Positions 1 through 10,337 of a stretch of 64,000 bases of DNA are shown piece by piece (the first letter of the stretch is position 1; every line of letters begins with the position of its first letter). Below the pieces are notes generated by a model that was given only the letters and a program-made list of their open reading frames with translations, did not search any database and was not told the origin of the DNA. The stretch lies in assembly GCA_036251205.1 (NCBI GenBank), contig CP133958.1, positions 1,178,001-1,242,000 on the forward strand, in the 5' to 3' direction. This DNA is from Orbaceae bacterium BiB (GTDB lineage Bacteria; Pseudomonadota; Gammaproteobacteria; Enterobacterales; Orbaceae). The translations under genes were made by a program, and so were the position numbers.

Positions 1-1382
1 TGTTCCATCGTTTGCCCCATCTCTTTACGAATTTGAGCCCAATTCTCAGAGCCTTGATGATGAACTACTGACAATAATACTTTTTCAATCTGACTAGCTA
101 GATTACTATTATGCCTAGTACTAAATGCCAGTTGTTTTGCATACTGTGCAGCTTGCCTACCGGCAATCTCACCAAATACAATCACTTCTGATAACGAATT
201 TGAACCTAAACGATTAGCACCATGTAAACCAACAGAAGCGCACTCACCGACGGCATAAAGACCATTTAATATGGTTGAACAATTGATATCTGTTGTGATA
301 CCACCCATAGTATAATGTGCCGTTGGCCTAACAGGAATCGGTGATTTTACAGGATCAACACCAACGTAAGTCCTAGCTAATTCTCGAATAAAAGGTAAAC
401 GTTGATTAATTTTTTCCTGACCTAAATGACGTAAATCTAAATAAACAATCTCGCCATTAGCACTAGATAATGTATTACCTTTCTGATTTTCATGCCAAAA
501 TGCTTGTGATAATCGATCCCTTGGTCCTAGTTCCATATAACGATTCTTCGGTTCACCTAATGGTGTTTCTGGCCCTAGGCCATAATCTTGTAGATAACGA
601 TAACCGTCTTTATTCGTTAAAATTCCGCCCTCTCCACGGCACGCTTCAGTGATCAAAATACCGCTTCCAGGCAATCCTGTCGGATGATATTGAACAAACT
701 CCATATCGCGTAGTGCAACTCCGTGACGATATGCCATAGCCATGCCATCACCCGTAACAATGCTACCGTTAGTATTGTATTGATAAACTCGACCAGCTCC
801 CCCGGTAGCCATTATCACCGATTTTGCATTAAATTGAACTAACTTACCCTCCATCATGTTCAGAGCAACGAGTCCTGTAACTCGATTATCATCAACCAGT
901 AAATCTAAAACATAATGTTCATCAAAACGATAAATTTGCTGAAACTGTAAAGATGATTGAAATAGAGTGTGTAAAATATGAAATCCGGTTTTATCGGATG
1001 CAAACCATGTGCGTTCAACTGTCATGCCACCAAAGCGTCGGACATTAACTGAACCATCTTTTTTACGTGCCCACGGACATCCTAAACGCTCTAGTTTAGC
1101 TAAAGCATTTGGAGCCTGAGAAACAAATAATTCAACAACATGTTGATCGCATAGCCAATCACCGCCCGATACCGTATCATAAAAATGAAATCCAAAACTA
1201 TCATTTTCTTGTATTACACCCGCGGCTCCACCTTCGGCGGCGACAGTATGGCTACGCATCGGATAAACTTTAGAGATCAATGCAATTTTGAGGTCTGGGA
1301 AATGTTGGGCTATTTCAATGGCAGAGCTTAGTCCAGCCCCTCCACCACCAATAATCGCAATATCGACATCAACGATTTTCAT
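1..1382 (-). CDS. frdA: Fumarate reductase flavoprotein subunit FrdA (3' end cut by window edge)
   Basis: This is the FAD-carrying catalytic subunit of quinol:fumarate reductase, which reduces fumarate to succinate on the cytoplasmic face of the inner membrane during anaerobic respiration. About 460 residues are visible. The N-terminal nucleotide-binding motif GGGGAG lies at residues 12-17. [10 protein letters not shown] follows, with His45 as the expected covalent FAD attachment residue; AAEGG favours FrdA over SdhA. Further in are the FrdA blocks VRRFGGM and [20 protein letters not shown]. The ATG at 1380-1382 is preceded by AGAGGA. About 140 C-terminal residues are missing compared with the 602-residue E. 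coli protein. It diverges from dapD across about 250 bp in which I found no perfect FNR site. Confidence 0.95.
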   Translation of the reverse strand, partial: MKIVDVDIAIIGGGGAGLSSAIEIAQHFPDLKIALISKVYPMRSHTVAAEGGAAGVIQENDSFGFHFYDTVSGGDWLCDQHVVELFVSQAPNALAKLERLGCPWARKKDGSVNVRRFGGMTVERTWFASDKTGFHILHTLFQSSLQFQQIYRFDEHYVLDLLVDDNRVTGLVALNMMEGKLVQFNAKSVIMATGGAGRVYQYNTNGSIVTGDGMAMAYRHGVALRDMEFVQYHPTGLPGSGILITEACRGEGGILTNKDGYRYLQDYGLGPETPLGEPKNRYMELGPRDRLSQAFWHENQKGNTLSSANGEIVYLDLRHLGQEKINQRLPFIRELARTYVGVDPVKSPIPVRPTAHYTMGGITTDINCSTILNGLYAVGECASVGLHGANRLGSNSLSEVIVFGEIAGRQAAQYAKQLAFSTRHNSNLASQIEKVLLSVVHHQGSENWAQIRKEMGQTME

Positions 1383-1632
1383 TTTAGATCCTCTTGATTT
1401 TTCGTTATGCACGGAGATCGTAAATCTAATTTTACTGGGCATAACTAATATCCACAATAAAAAAGAGAGTATTTAGTAGGTTTATCGTCAACTAATTATA
1501 TTAATTTATGATTAAAGTTGAATTATAAGAAATCCATGTACCCATTAAAAAACCGTTATTTTTATATTATACTAATTAGCCAAACTTGTTAAATCTACGC
1601 AAAATTATTGCGACGTAAAAAGGATAAGAACT

Positions 1633-2457
1633 ATGCAACAATTACAATCTATTATCGAAGCAGCGTTTGAGCGTCGTGCTGAAATCACCCCAACTAATGT
1701 TGATGCAGCAACGCGAGAAGCAGTCACTCAAGCAGTTAACTTACTAGATAATGGTAAAATGCGTGTTGCTGAAAAAATTAATGGTGATTGGGTTACCCAT
1801 CAATGGTTAAAAAAAGCAGTATTACTATCATTTAGAATTAATGAAAATCAACTGATTGATGGATGTGAAACTAACTATTACGATAAAGTCCCTTTAAAAT
1901 TTGCTGATTATGACGAAGCTCGTTTTAAACAGGAAGGTTTCCGTGTTGTCCCATCAGCAATTGCTCGTAAAGGAGCCTATATTGCGCGTAATACAGTATT
2001 AATGCCATCTTACGTTAATATTGGTGCCTATGTGGATGAAGGTACTATGGTCGATACCTGGGTAACAGTAGGTTCTTGTGCTCAAATTGGTAAAAATGTA
2101 CATTTATCTGGTGGTGTTGGTATTGGTGGTGTATTAGAACCATTACAAGCAAACCCAACTATTATCGAAGATAACTGCTTTATCGGTGCGCGTAGCGAAA
2201 TCGTTGAGGGAGTTATTGTCGAGGAAGGTTCAGTCATTTCAATGGGCGTATTTATTGGTCAAAGTACTAAAATTTATGATAGAACCACTGGAGAAGTCTT
2301 TTATGGTCGTGTTCCTGCCGGTTCTGTTGTGGTATCAGGTAACTTACCATCAAAAGATGGCTCATACAGTTTATATTGTGCCGTGATTGTAAAAAAAGTA
2401 GACGCTAAAACACGTGGTAAAGTAGGTATCAACGAATTACTTCGAACTATTGATTAA
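1633..2457 (+). CDS. dapD: 2,3,4,5-tetrahydropyridine-2,6-dicarboxylate N-succinyltransferase
   Basis: DapD transfers succinyl from succinyl-CoA to tetrahydrodipicolinate in the succinylase branch of lysine and diaminopimelate synthesis, in the cytoplasm. It has 274 residues, the same length as the E. coli enzyme. After an N-terminal helical domain comes a left-handed beta-helix of hexapeptide repeats from about residue 105 to 230 (for example [11 protein letters not shown]). The catalytic pair Asp141 and Glu189 is present in MVDTW and [14 protein letters not shown] precedes the ATG with good spacing. A short stem-loop separates it from yajQ. It is not near the other lysine gene here, lysC at 34018. 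Confidence 0.97.
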   Translation: MQQLQSIIEAAFERRAEITPTNVDAATREAVTQAVNLLDNGKMRVAEKINGDWVTHQWLKKAVLLSFRINENQLIDGCETNYYDKVPLKFADYDEARFKQEGFRVVPSAIARKGAYIARNTVLMPSYVNIGAYVDEGTMVDTWVTVGSCAQIGKNVHLSGGVGIGGVLEPLQANPTIIEDNCFIGARSEIVEGVIVEEGSVISMGVFIGQSTKIYDRTTGEVFYGRVPAGSVVVSGNLPSKDGSYSLYCAVIVKKVDAKTRGKVGINELLRTID

Positions 2458-2465
2458 TTATTTTT

Positions 2466-2486
2466 ATCGCCACATAATGTGGCGAT
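2466..2486 (+). terminator. Stem-loop between dapD and yajQ
   Basis: ATCGCCAC and GTGGCGAT pair around a five-base loop, nine bases after the dapD stop. There is no clear U-run after it, so it may be a weak terminator or an mRNA-end stabilising hairpin. Confidence 0.5.
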
Positions 2487-2511
2487 AATTAATTTAAATT
2501 AGGAGTAAATA

Positions 2512-3003
2512 ATGCCTTCTTTTGATATCGTATCTGAAATTGATATGCCTGAAGTTCGTAATGGTGTAGAAAATGCGACAAGAGAACTCGCTACTCGTTG
2601 GGATTTTCGTAATGTTCCAGCATCTTTTGACCTTAATGAAAAAGATCAAACCGTCACCGTATCAAGTGAATCTGATTTTCAGGTACAACAGTTAATTGAT
2701 ATTTTGCGAGATAAGCTTGCTAAAAGAGGAATCGATAGTGGCGCTCTTGATATTCCTGAAGAGATGAACCACTCAGGTAAAACTTATTCAATTACCGTAA
2801 AGCTTAAACAAGGGATTGATAAAGAACTATCTAAAAAGCTTATTAAATTAATTAAAGATAGTAAACTAAAAGTACAAGCCCAAATTCAAGGTGAACAAGT
2901 TCGTGTCACAGGAAAAGCCCGAGACGACTTACAACAGGTGATTGCACTTGTCAGAGGCGCAGAACTAGGACAACCGTTCCAGTTTAATAATTTCCGTGAT
3001 TAA
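2512..3003 (+). CDS. yajQ: YajQ family nucleotide-binding protein
   Basis: Cytoplasmic protein of the YajQ family (163 residues, as in E. coli), built from two ferredoxin-like domains. Members in Xanthomonas and Pseudomonas bind cyclic-di-GMP and act as transcription co-regulators; the role in enterobacteria-like species is less clear. The family signatures [11 protein letters not shown] at the N terminus and ATRWDFRN near residue 30 are present, and the C terminus [11 protein letters not shown] is typical. AGGAG precedes the ATG by 7 bases. A strong terminator follows. Confidence 0.95.
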   Translation: MPSFDIVSEIDMPEVRNGVENATRELATRWDFRNVPASFDLNEKDQTVTVSSESDFQVQQLIDILRDKLAKRGIDSGALDIPEEMNHSGKTYSITVKLKQGIDKELSKKLIKLIKDSKLKVQAQIQGEQVRVTGKARDDLQQVIALVRGAELGQPFQFNNFRD

Positions 3004-3087
3004 TATCATCAATTAATTCACAAAAATTAAACTAACTCATTGAAATAAAAAATAGCCATCTCTAGCTTTTTAATTTTGTCGTATCAT

Positions 3088-3125
3088 AAAAAAAAGAACA
3101 GTATGATTATACTGTTCTTTTTTTA
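3088..3125 (+). terminator. Rho-independent terminator after yajQ
   Basis: The stem AAAGAACAGTAT/ATACTGTTCTTT has a GATT loop, with an A-run on the left and a T-run on the right, so it can work in both directions. It lies just before the insertion sequence. Confidence 0.85.
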
Positions 3126-3207
3126 TTATGAATAAAACTGTAACGGTATACTTTTCTTGGAGACATACTTAGCGGTATGATAAACCATCAACTAAGGATA
3201 TTATCCC

Positions 3208-3489
3208 GTGACAAGACAACTAAGTAGTGAATTTAAACGAGAATGTGCAGAGCTCGTTCTTAATTATGGTTATGCACATAAAGATGCAGCAAAAACAATG
3301 AATGTGAGTATTTCATCAATTGGGCGTTGGGTAACACAATATAGAAAAGAACGACAAGGTATTACGCCTAAAAATAGTGCGCTGACCGCTGAACAAAAAC
3401 GAATACAAGCTTTAGAAAAACAAGTTAAGCAGTTGCAAAGTGATAATCAGTTATTAAAAAAGCTTCAGCCTTCTTCGCCATCGAAATGA
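3208..3489 (+). CDS. IS3-family transposase OrfA (helix-turn-helix)
   Basis: The 93-residue DNA-binding subunit of an IS3-type transposase. A helix-turn-helix occupies about residues 5-45 (EFKRECAELV, then SIGRWVTQYRKE). A leucine-zipper-like coiled coil follows at about 60-85 (IQALEKQVKQLQSDNQLLKK). The A-AAA-AAG slippery heptamer at 3456-3462 is where a programmed -1 frameshift normally makes the OrfAB fusion. After slipping, the frame reads ASAFFAIE, the usual IS3 joint, then soon meets TAG. Confidence 0.85.
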   Translation: MTRQLSSEFKRECAELVLNYGYAHKDAAKTMNVSISSIGRWVTQYRKERQGITPKNSALTAEQKRIQALEKQVKQLQSDNQLLKKLQPSSPSK

Positions 3490-4351
3490 TAAGCAGCAAC
3501 AAATAGCACTAATACTGAAGAAGGCAGGAAATGAAACCGTTCAAATCTGTCGGTGTTTATCATTAGCACCGAGTACTTTTTATTATCGAATTAAACATCG
3601 TGCATTTAAATTAATTAATGCTAGGCTTGAAATTGCCATGAAATCAATTCATAACGAAATGGACGGTATATATGGAAAAAGAAGAATGTTAGTTGAACTG
3701 GTTAAAAAAGGGTTTAAGCTTGGTTTAGATAAGGTCCGACGCTTAATGCGAAAATTAGGCCTAGTGGCTAAAAGGACTAAACAGCATTCCTATCCTCGTG
3801 GCGGTAAATCATCGCTACTGGCACCCAATCATTTAAATCGACAATTTAATCCGGCAACGATTAATCGCTATTGGTCTGGCGATATTACCTATATTCGGAC
3901 AAGGCAAGGTTGGCTCTATCTGGCTGTTGTCATGGATTTATGCTCTAGACGCATTGTTGGATGGGCCTTTTCTGAAAAGCCAAACAGTTTACTGACGGTT
4001 AAGGCACTAAACATGGCGATACAGCGTCGAAAAGGAAAATGCCCTACCTTATTTCATTGTGATCAGGGGATTCAATATCGTAGTGAACAATTTCAACAGT
4101 TATTATCATATCATCAAATTACCTTTAGTATGAGTAGAGCTGGAAATTGTTTAGACAATGCCGTTACTGAACGATTTTTTAGATCATTAAAATCAGAAAG
4201 AATTAATTATCGAGATTATATAACAAGAGAGCAAGCGATGGTCGATATTATTGATTATATCGAACCGATTTATAATCAAAAAAGAAGACATTATAAACTT
4301 GGATTTATTTCACTAGCAGAATTTGAACATAATTTACTAAAAACTGCCTAA
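3458..4351 (+). pseudogene. IS3-family transposase OrfB, out of register with OrfA
   Basis: The rve/DDE integrase-core half of the transposase. From the first ATG at 3638 it reads 237 residues with Asp82 (GDITYI), Asp142 (HCDQG) and Glu178 (TERFF), giving the expected DD(35)E spacing. The frame is open upstream to 3458 and encodes NDKQQQIALILKKAGNE, normally part of OrfB. It lies in the +1 register relative to OrfA, whereas IS3 elements need -1. One base appears to be missing near 3483-3487, so the single programmed slip cannot join OrfA to OrfB. HCDQGIQY in place of the common HSDQGSQY is a further sign of decay. Confidence 0.75.
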
Positions 4352-4387
4352 GAAGCTCTCCAATTTTTGTTGACCGTTACAATGCTC

Positions 4388-4457
4388 TTGGGATTATTTT
4401 ATTCGATGATAGTATTTGATATTTAATTCGTTATAATTAACACAATTTTGTTAATTA
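4388..4457 (+). promoter_or_regulatory. Possible clsC promoter and AT-rich hairpin
   Basis: TTGGGA (4388-4393) and TAGTAT (4410-4415) are 16 bp apart and could form a sigma-70 promoter just outside the IS end. Downstream, TAATTAACA and TGTTAATTA (4434-4457) form an inverted repeat ahead of the clsC start. Confidence 0.35.
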
Positions 4458-4487
4458 ACTCTTTTTTATTTTACGTTTGAGCATACT

Positions 4488-6065
4488 ATGAAGCACATAG
4501 GAAGATGGCGTATGGTTATCATAATACTAATATTATTCATATTATCTTCACTTCTAGCTGTTTATAGCTTTGGTCTTTTTGCTAAGCGAGTAAAAGGTGA
4601 AGCGAGTTACGCACTCGCAACTCAAGATAATCAAACACAATTAGATAAAGCATTAGCTCCTGAATCAGCATTACATCCAAAGCAGACCAGTTTATTACTT
4701 ATTCCAAGTAATTTAGATGCATTCGCTATTCGAGCCGCCAGCGCTAGAGAAGTGGGTCGCAGTTTAGATCTACAATATTATATTTGGAATGATGATCTAA
4801 CCGGTCAATTACTTGCTATTGAATTACTTCATGCGGCAGATCGAGGTGTGCGAGTGCGGATTATTTTAGATGATATGAACTCACACGGTCATAGCAGTTT
4901 ATTGGCTACGTTAAATTTACATCCTAATATCAGCATCAGAATGTTTAATCCAACCCGTGCACGGGATAATCGTTTTATGCGAGGCTTGGAGATGATATTA
5001 CGCGTATTTAGCATTAACCGACGAATGCATAATAAATCCTGGATTGCTGATGGGAGAATGGCCGTTGTCGGTGGAAGAAATATTGGTAATGAATATTTCG
5101 GAGCAGCGGATAATCGTAATTTTTTTGATGCTGACTTATTAATTGGTGGCGAAGCAGTCAAAGAAACCGAAGCAATTTTTGATGATTTCTGGAATAGTGA
5201 TGCCGTTATTCCGATTGAAGCATTAGTCAACGCTGACAGTAATTCATTAACACAATTAAAAGAGATCGTCCAACAGAAAAAAACACATTTATCAGCAATA
5301 CCCTATCTAAATAAATTGAAAGAGACACCAAGTGTTAAATCACTCTTTACTGGTGAATGGAATAAAGGTGGCTGGCAAGTACATTGGACTCAATCAGCTC
5401 ATGTTTATTCAGATCCTGCCATAAAGGCCTTTGGGCAAGGAGAATCTCAGTGGTTAATCCATCACATCGCTCCACTATTAGAAAACGCGGCTAAAACAGT
5501 AAAATTGATTTCGCCCTATTTTGTTCCTGGTAAAAATGGTGTCAATCAATTAACTCAAATACAACAAAAAGGCGTTACGATTGATATATTAACCAACTCT
5601 CTTGCTGCTAACGATGTTATTATGGCTCACGGCGGCTATGCCCCCTATCGTAAACCATTACTTGCCAATAATATTAATCTTTATGAATTAAAACCGTTTG
5701 GTAAAACTGAACGTAGTTTAATTGGTTCTAGTGATGCAAGCTTACATACAAAAGCATTTTTAGTTGATAGCAAAATTGGCTTTGTCGGATCCTTTAACTT
5801 TGACCCAAGATCGGCAAATCTCAATACAGAAATGGGAATTATCTTTGAAGATCCAAATATTGTCTCTGCACTACAGAAAGAGTTTGCAATGAAAACAAGT
5901 CGAGATCTAAGCTATCAAGTCATCTTAGTTGATGGTAAGTTACGTTGGCTTGATGAAAATGAGAATGATGAACCAATTATTTGGCAGCAAGATCCACAAA
6001 GTAAATGGTGGCAACGGGCAATGGCAAAGATTGTTGGCTATTTACCTATCGAGTCACAACTATAA
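4488..6065 (+). CDS. clsC: ClsC-type cardiolipin synthase (phospholipase D family)
   Basis: Inner-membrane cardiolipin synthase with 525 residues. One N-terminal membrane segment (about residues 9-29) precedes two phospholipase D domains. The HKD motifs are His181/Lys183/Asp188 (HNKSWIAD, then GGRNIGNEYFG) and His420/Lys422/Asp427 (HTKAFLVD, then GSFNFDPRSANLNTEMG). The blocks LQYYIW, LTNSLAANDV and the C-terminal WW..AM.K..GYLP match E. coli ClsC (YmdC) better than ClsA or ClsB. ClsC uses phosphatidylethanolamine as phosphatidyl donor to phosphatidylglycerol. E. coli ClsC has a partner, YmdB, which is not encoded nearby. The gene is slightly longer than E. coli ClsC because of its N-terminal anchor. 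Confidence 0.88.
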   Translation: MKHIGRWRMVIIILILFILSSLLAVYSFGLFAKRVKGEASYALATQDNQTQLDKALAPESALHPKQTSLLLIPSNLDAFAIRAASAREVGRSLDLQYYIWNDDLTGQLLAIELLHAADRGVRVRIILDDMNSHGHSSLLATLNLHPNISIRMFNPTRARDNRFMRGLEMILRVFSINRRMHNKSWIADGRMAVVGGRNIGNEYFGAADNRNFFDADLLIGGEAVKETEAIFDDFWNSDAVIPIEALVNADSNSLTQLKEIVQQKKTHLSAIPYLNKLKETPSVKSLFTGEWNKGGWQVHWTQSAHVYSDPAIKAFGQGESQWLIHHIAPLLENAAKTVKLISPYFVPGKNGVNQLTQIQQKGVTIDILTNSLAANDVIMAHGGYAPYRKPLLANNINLYELKPFGKTERSLIGSSDASLHTKAFLVDSKIGFVGSFNFDPRSANLNTEMGIIFEDPNIVSALQKEFAMKTSRDLSYQVILVDGKLRWLDENENDEPIIWQQDPQSKWWQRAMAKIVGYLPIESQL

Positions 6066-6078
6066 AAATAGTTCAGTA

Positions 6079-6123
6079 TTTTCGTTATTTAGTTGCTGTA
6101 AGGTATGATTCTAGTATAAAAAA
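6079..6123 (+). repeat. Dispersed ~45-bp repeat, copy A (after clsC)
   Basis: Begins TTTTCGTTA and contains TTGCTGTAAGGTATGATT then CTAGTATAAAAAA. It aligns without gaps to copies at 18270, 37447 and 48416. It lies between the clsC stop and the clsC/dppF terminator. Confidence 0.65.
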
Positions 6124-6147
6124 GGGATCTTCAATCAGATCCCTTTT
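6119..6147. terminator. Bidirectional terminator between convergent clsC and dppF
   Basis: The stem AAAAGGGATC/GATCCCTTTT has an eight-base loop, with an A-run on the left and Ts on the right. Confidence 0.85.
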
Positions 6148-6167
6148 AGCATATCGTTTAAATAACG

Positions 6168-7160
6168 TTAACCAACAAGCGATTCTTGTTGTTCATCTAC
6201 ATAAAAGCAGGCCACTTTGTGTTGTTGATAATCAAGCAATTGTGGTTTCTCTTTAACACATCGTCCAAAGGCTAATCGACAACGTGCATTAAATGCACAG
6301 CCTTCTGGCGGATTCAATGGACTTGGTAACTCTCCTTCTAACTTAATTCGATCTCGTCTCAAATCAGGATTTAAACGTGGAGTAGCTGAAAGTAAAGCTT
6401 GAGTATAAGGGTGCACAGGATTTCCATAAATACTACTTTTCGTCCCTTGCTCAACGCAACGTCCTAAATACATTACCATCACATCATCTGCGATATGTTC
6501 AACAACCGAGAGATCATGAGAGATAAATACATACGACAACCCTAGCTCATCTTGCAAATCCATCATCAAATTCAATACCTGTGCACGAACAGATACATCT
6601 AATGCTGAAACCGGCTCATCAGCCACTAAAATTTCAGGCTCAAGCATTAATCCCCGAGCAATTGCAATACGCTGACGTTGGCCACCAGAAAACATATGTG
6701 GGTAACGTGAATAGAACTCCTCTTTCAGTCCAACTTTAGCCATCATTGATAATACTTTCGCTTTACGATCATCTTTTGATAAGTCAGTATTAATCAATAA
6801 TGGCTCTTCTAAAATTGTTCCTACTTTTTTACGAGGGTTCAATGATGAATAGGGATTTTGGAAAACAATCTGGATTTTTTGCCGGCGCAATTTTTCTGCA
6901 TCATGATCCGGTTTAAGGAGATCTTGACCTTTATAATAAAGCTCCCCCTCAGTCGGTTTTTCAATCATGGTCAACAATCTTGCTAAAGATGACTTACCAC
7001 AGCCTGATTCTCCAACAATGGCTAATGTTTTACCTTTTTCTAACGTAAATGAAACACCATCAACGGCCTTAACTTGTTTAATATTTTGGCTAAATAGGCC
7101 ACTCTTTACTTGATAATATTTTTTTAGATTTTTAACATCTAATAATAAATTATTATTCAT
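6168..7160 (-). CDS. dppF: Dipeptide ABC transporter ATPase DppF
   Basis: One of the two cytoplasmic ATPases of the dipeptide importer. It contains Walker A GESGCGKS, the signature [16 protein letters not shown], Walker [13 protein letters not shown] and a C-terminal oligopeptide/dipeptide extension with a cysteine cluster ([15 protein letters not shown]) as in E. coli DppF. I chose the ATG at 7160 (331 residues) over the in-frame GTG at 7178, because GAGGGG lies 10 bases upstream and the resulting N terminus matches the family. It overlaps dppD by 8 bases, implying translational coupling. It is the last gene of the dpp operon. Confidence 0.93.
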   Translation of the reverse strand: MNNNLLLDVKNLKKYYQVKSGLFSQNIKQVKAVDGVSFTLEKGKTLAIVGESGCGKSSLARLLTMIEKPTEGELYYKGQDLLKPDHDAEKLRRQKIQIVFQNPYSSLNPRKKVGTILEEPLLINTDLSKDDRKAKVLSMMAKVGLKEEFYSRYPHMFSGGQRQRIAIARGLMLEPEILVADEPVSALDVSVRAQVLNLMMDLQDELGLSYVFISHDLSVVEHIADDVMVMYLGRCVEQGTKSSIYGNPVHPYTQALLSATPRLNPDLRRDRIKLEGELPSPLNPPEGCAFNARCRLAFGRCVKEKPQLLDYQQHKVACFYVDEQQESLVG

Positions 7161-8127
7161 ATCTTGGTTTCCCCTCACTTGTTAAGGGATAATGACACTT
7201 TACTTGTCGACCGTTACCGTCATCAACAAGCAATGGTTCTTTCTCTTGGCATGTTTCATTAGCATATGGACAGCGAGGGTTAAGTAAACAACCCGATGGT
7301 CGATCATATTTCCCCGGAACAACACCCAGTAAAGAAGACAAACGCGCTTTATCTTGAGTAAACTCAGGTAATGAACACAACAAGGCTTGTGTATAAGGAT
7401 GCATTGGCGATTTAAAAATCACATCAGCATCACCCACTTCCACTACCTGCCCTGCATACATCACAATAATTTTATGAGCAGCTTCTGAAACAAGCGCTAA
7501 ATCATGGGTAATCAAAACCAGCGCCATATTATCTTTGCGTTGTAATTCGAGTAACAGCTCTATAATTTGTCCCTGAATCGTTACATCTAATGCTGTTGTT
7601 GGTTCATCCGCAATCAATAATTTAGGATTACATGCAATGGCGATGGCAATCATCACTCGCTGACTCATTCCACCAGATAATTGGTGAGGATAAACATTTA
7701 AACGATTTTCAGGATCAGGTATTCCCACACAGTTTAGTAGTGCTATCGCTCTCTCTTTTAATTTTGATTTACGGCCGCCTTGATGAATCTTTAAGGCTTC
7801 CATAATTTGATAACCGACAGTAAAACATGGGTTTAAACTGGTCATCGGATCTTGGAAAATCATTGCTACATCTGCGCCAACAATTTTCTTACGTTCTCTT
7901 TCTGAAATACGCTTAAGATCTCGACCATCAAAATGCAGTGCATTAGCACTCACTTTACCTGGAAAATCGATTAAGCCCATAATGGCTAAGGAACTTACTG
8001 ATTTACCAGAACCTGATTCACCAACAATCCCTACAACTTGACCTTGCTCAACTTGGTAACTGATACGATCAACAGCTTTAAAATCACCAAATTGAACAGA
8101 TAATTCATTGACTTCTAATAATGCCAT
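7153..8127 (-). CDS. dppD: Dipeptide ABC transporter ATPase DppD
   Basis: Second ATPase of the dipeptide importer (324 residues; E. coli 327). Walker A is GESGSGKS, the signature is [16 protein letters not shown] and Walker B is [12 protein letters not shown]. The C-terminal cysteine-rich oligo_HPY region ([14 protein letters not shown]) is intact. It follows dppC by 13 bases and overlaps dppF. The Dpp system imports dipeptides and, in E. coli, also 5-aminolevulinate and haem; the last point is family knowledge and is not shown here. Confidence 0.93.
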   Translation of the reverse strand: MALLEVNELSVQFGDFKAVDRISYQVEQGQVVGIVGESGSGKSVSSLAIMGLIDFPGKVSANALHFDGRDLKRISERERKKIVGADVAMIFQDPMTSLNPCFTVGYQIMEALKIHQGGRKSKLKERAIALLNCVGIPDPENRLNVYPHQLSGGMSQRVMIAIAIACNPKLLIADEPTTALDVTIQGQIIELLLELQRKDNMALVLITHDLALVSEAAHKIIVMYAGQVVEVGDADVIFKSPMHPYTQALLCSLPEFTQDKARLSSLLGVVPGKYDRPSGCLLNPRCPYANETCQEKEPLLVDDGNGRQVKCHYPLTSEGKPRYE

Positions 8128-8140
8128 AACAGAATCCTTC

Positions 8141-9064
8141 TTACTGTTTCAATTTAGGATCAAGTGCATCACGCAAACCATCACCCATTAGATTAAATGC
8201 AAGCACAGTCATTAAAATAACTAAGCCTGGGAAAGTTACTACCCACCAAGCAGATTGAGCAAATTGCAACACATCCGCTAGCATTGTTCCCCATTCAGGA
8301 GTAGGTGGCTGAGCTCCCATGCCCAAAAATCCTAAAGCAGCCATATCTAAAATGGCATTAGAAAAGCCTAAAGAAGCTTGTACTATTAATGGTGCTAAAC
8401 AGTTCGGAAGAATATTAATAAACATTTGTCGTAAACCACCCGCGCCAGCGACTCGTGATGCTATAACATAATCTTTATTAACTTCTGATAAGGTTGCAGC
8501 TCTGGTCAAACGGACATAATGCGGTAAGGCTACAAATGCAAGGGCCATTGAAGCATTAACAATTGAGGGTCCAAAAATCGCGACTAATACTAGCGCCAAT
8601 AATAAGCTAGGCAAAGCGAGCATAATATCTACGACACGCATAATTAGGCTATCAATAAAACCGCCTACATAGCCAGCAATCAAACCTAAAGTGATACCAA
8701 TCACTAAAGAGACAATCACAACCATACAACCAACAAGTAATGATAATCGAGCTCCATAAATCAATCGCGATAAAATATCTCGCCCCAAATCATCAGTACC
8801 TAAAATAAAGTTCCAGCTACCACCCTCCATCCATGCAGGAGGAGCCAATAAGGCATCCCTAAACTGTTCAGCAGGTGCATGCGGAGCTACAAAATTAGCA
8901 AAAATCGCTAAAAAAACGACAATAATAATATAGACTAAACCGACCACAGCCCCTTTATTCTTTTTAAAATAGAACCAAAACTCTTGCCTTGGCGTCATTG
9001 GGACTGGAGCAACAATAGCTACCTCAGGCGAAATAATTTCTTCAGATAATGTTTCTTTTTTCAT
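8141..9064 (-). CDS. dppC: Dipeptide ABC transporter permease DppC
   Basis: Inner-membrane permease with about six membrane helices. The ABC-coupling loop is [21 protein letters not shown]-like (EAA motif, about residue 200), and the C terminus [13 protein letters not shown] is near-identical to E. coli DppC. I chose the ATG at 9064 (307 residues). A TTG nine bases upstream would add three residues but has no better ribosome-binding site. It starts 14 bases after the dppB stop. Confidence 0.92.
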   Translation of the reverse strand: MKKETLSEEIISPEVAIVAPVPMTPRQEFWFYFKKNKGAVVGLVYIIIVVFLAIFANFVAPHAPAEQFRDALLAPPAWMEGGSWNFILGTDDLGRDILSRLIYGARLSLLVGCMVVIVSLVIGITLGLIAGYVGGFIDSLIMRVVDIMLALPSLLLALVLVAIFGPSIVNASMALAFVALPHYVRLTRAATLSEVNKDYVIASRVAGAGGLRQMFINILPNCLAPLIVQASLGFSNAILDMAALGFLGMGAQPPTPEWGTMLADVLQFAQSAWWVVTFPGLVILMTVLAFNLMGDGLRDALDPKLKQ

Positions 9065-9078
9065 GGGTAACAATACTC

Positions 9079-10098
9079 TTATTTCTTATGTCTAATACGC
9101 GGATTAATAATGCCATACAACACATCAACTAATAAATTTACAAAGATGATTAAGGTTGCCACAATTAATACACCGCTCTGTACAACAGGATAATCTCGGC
9201 GTTGTAATCCTTCAATTAACCAGCGTCCAATTCCTGGCCATGAAAAAACCGTTTCAGTCAAAATAGCACCGGAAAGCATCGTACCAACCTGTAATCCAAT
9301 AACGGTAACAACTGGGATCATCGCATTGCGTAACGCATGAACCAAAATAACACGTAATCGACCAACACCTTTGGCTCTTGCGGTACGGATATAGTCTTCG
9401 CTCAGGACTTCAAGCATTGATGAACGCGTCATACGAACAATAACAGCTAATGGTATCGTTCCTAAAACAATAGACGGTAAAATTAAGTGTTCTAGGGCAT
9501 CAATAAAATCACCAGCCTCGCCCCAAATCCAAGTATCAATTAGCATAAACCCAGTTAATGGATTACTATCATCTAAAAACAGTACATCACTAACCCGTCC
9601 TGAAACAGGGGTTAAATCAAAATGCACAGAAACTAGCATAATTAACATCATTCCCCACCAGAAAATCGGCATAGAATAACCTGTTAATGAAATACTAATC
9701 GCACAATGATCAAAGATTGAACCTCGCTTTACTGCAGCTAATACACCGACAGGAATACCGATACAAACCGCAAAAATCATAGCACAGACCCCAAGCTCCA
9801 TCGTTGCCTTAAATCTTGGCACAAACTCGTCCCAAATCGGAATCTGGCTCTTAAAGGAGATACCTAAATCGCCATGTAAAATACCGATAAGATAATCAAA
9901 ATATTGTACATAGAGTGGGCGATCTAAACCAAATTGGCTCATTAATTGCGCGTGTCTTTCTGGGGATAACCCACGTTCTCCCGCTAAAATAAGAACAGGA
10001 TCGCCTGGAATTAAATGAACAAAAACGAAGGTCAATATGGTAATACCAATAAAGGTCAGTCCGACAATACCTAAACGTTTAAGAATAAATTGAAACAT
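9079..10098 (-). CDS. dppB: Dipeptide ABC transporter permease DppB
   Basis: Inner-membrane permease of 339 residues, the same length as E. coli DppB, with six or so membrane helices. It has the family motif GERGLSPERHAQL in the first periplasmic loop and the EAA loop SEDYIRTARAKGVGRLRVI. The C terminus YGIINPRIRHKK matches. It is the first gene after the dppA-dppB hairpin and pairs with DppC to form the channel. Confidence 0.94.
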   Translation of the reverse strand: MFQFILKRLGIVGLTFIGITILTFVFVHLIPGDPVLILAGERGLSPERHAQLMSQFGLDRPLYVQYFDYLIGILHGDLGISFKSQIPIWDEFVPRFKATMELGVCAMIFAVCIGIPVGVLAAVKRGSIFDHCAISISLTGYSMPIFWWGMMLIMLVSVHFDLTPVSGRVSDVLFLDDSNPLTGFMLIDTWIWGEAGDFIDALEHLILPSIVLGTIPLAVIVRMTRSSMLEVLSEDYIRTARAKGVGRLRVILVHALRNAMIPVVTVIGLQVGTMLSGAILTETVFSWPGIGRWLIEGLQRRDYPVVQSGVLIVATLIIFVNLLVDVLYGIINPRIRHKK

Positions 10099-10297
10099 AT
10101 ATTGGCTCTTTGCTTATAATGATTTGATTAATGATTGAATTAATCTGTTTTTATATTATTCAGAAGTTATTTAAAAAATTAAGCACGAAAGTATATTCAA
10201 CAATGACATTTTGTCTATATTTATTGTAAATATACTATTCATTTTAAGGTTACAGCAGATAAATACATGGCTATTATTTTTTATCAGTGACAAAATA

Positions 10298-10326
10298 AAA
10301 GTACTACTAAACAACAGTAGTACTTT
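10298..10326 (-). terminator. Hairpin between dppA and dppB
   Basis: AAAGTACTAC and GTAGTACTTT form a stem with a short loop, and T-rich sequence follows on the minus strand 12 bases after the dppA stop. A partial terminator or 3'-end stabiliser here would allow more binding protein than permease, as is usual in such operons. Confidence 0.75.
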
Positions 10327-10337
10327 ATATTCTTAGA

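Larger units (their letters stand above)
3139..4381 (+). mobile_element. IS3-family insertion sequence, 1243 bp, transposase damaged
   Basis: The ends are imperfect inverted repeats. Both start TGTAACGGT, share TTGGAGA at positions 19-25, and match at roughly 24 of the first 34 bases. Inside are orfA and orfB of the IS3 type. No 3- or 4-bp target duplication is visible (left flank AAAC, right flank ATGC), which suggests an old insertion or a later rearrangement. It sits between the yajQ terminator and the clsC promoter region. The coding lesion is described under the orfB entry. Confidence 0.85.

Noticed and set aside
1383-1632. FNR site controlling frdA
   Set aside because: Expected from biology, but the best candidates have wrong spacing or only about seven of ten bases.
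3136-4384. Target-site duplication for the first insertion sequence
   Set aside because: Flanks are AAC on the left and ATG on the right; no 3-5 bp repeat fits.
4425-4470. Fifth copy of the dispersed repeat (TTCGTTATAAT) upstream of clsC
   Set aside because: Only the first 11 bases match; the rest does not align and the position is upstream of a gene.
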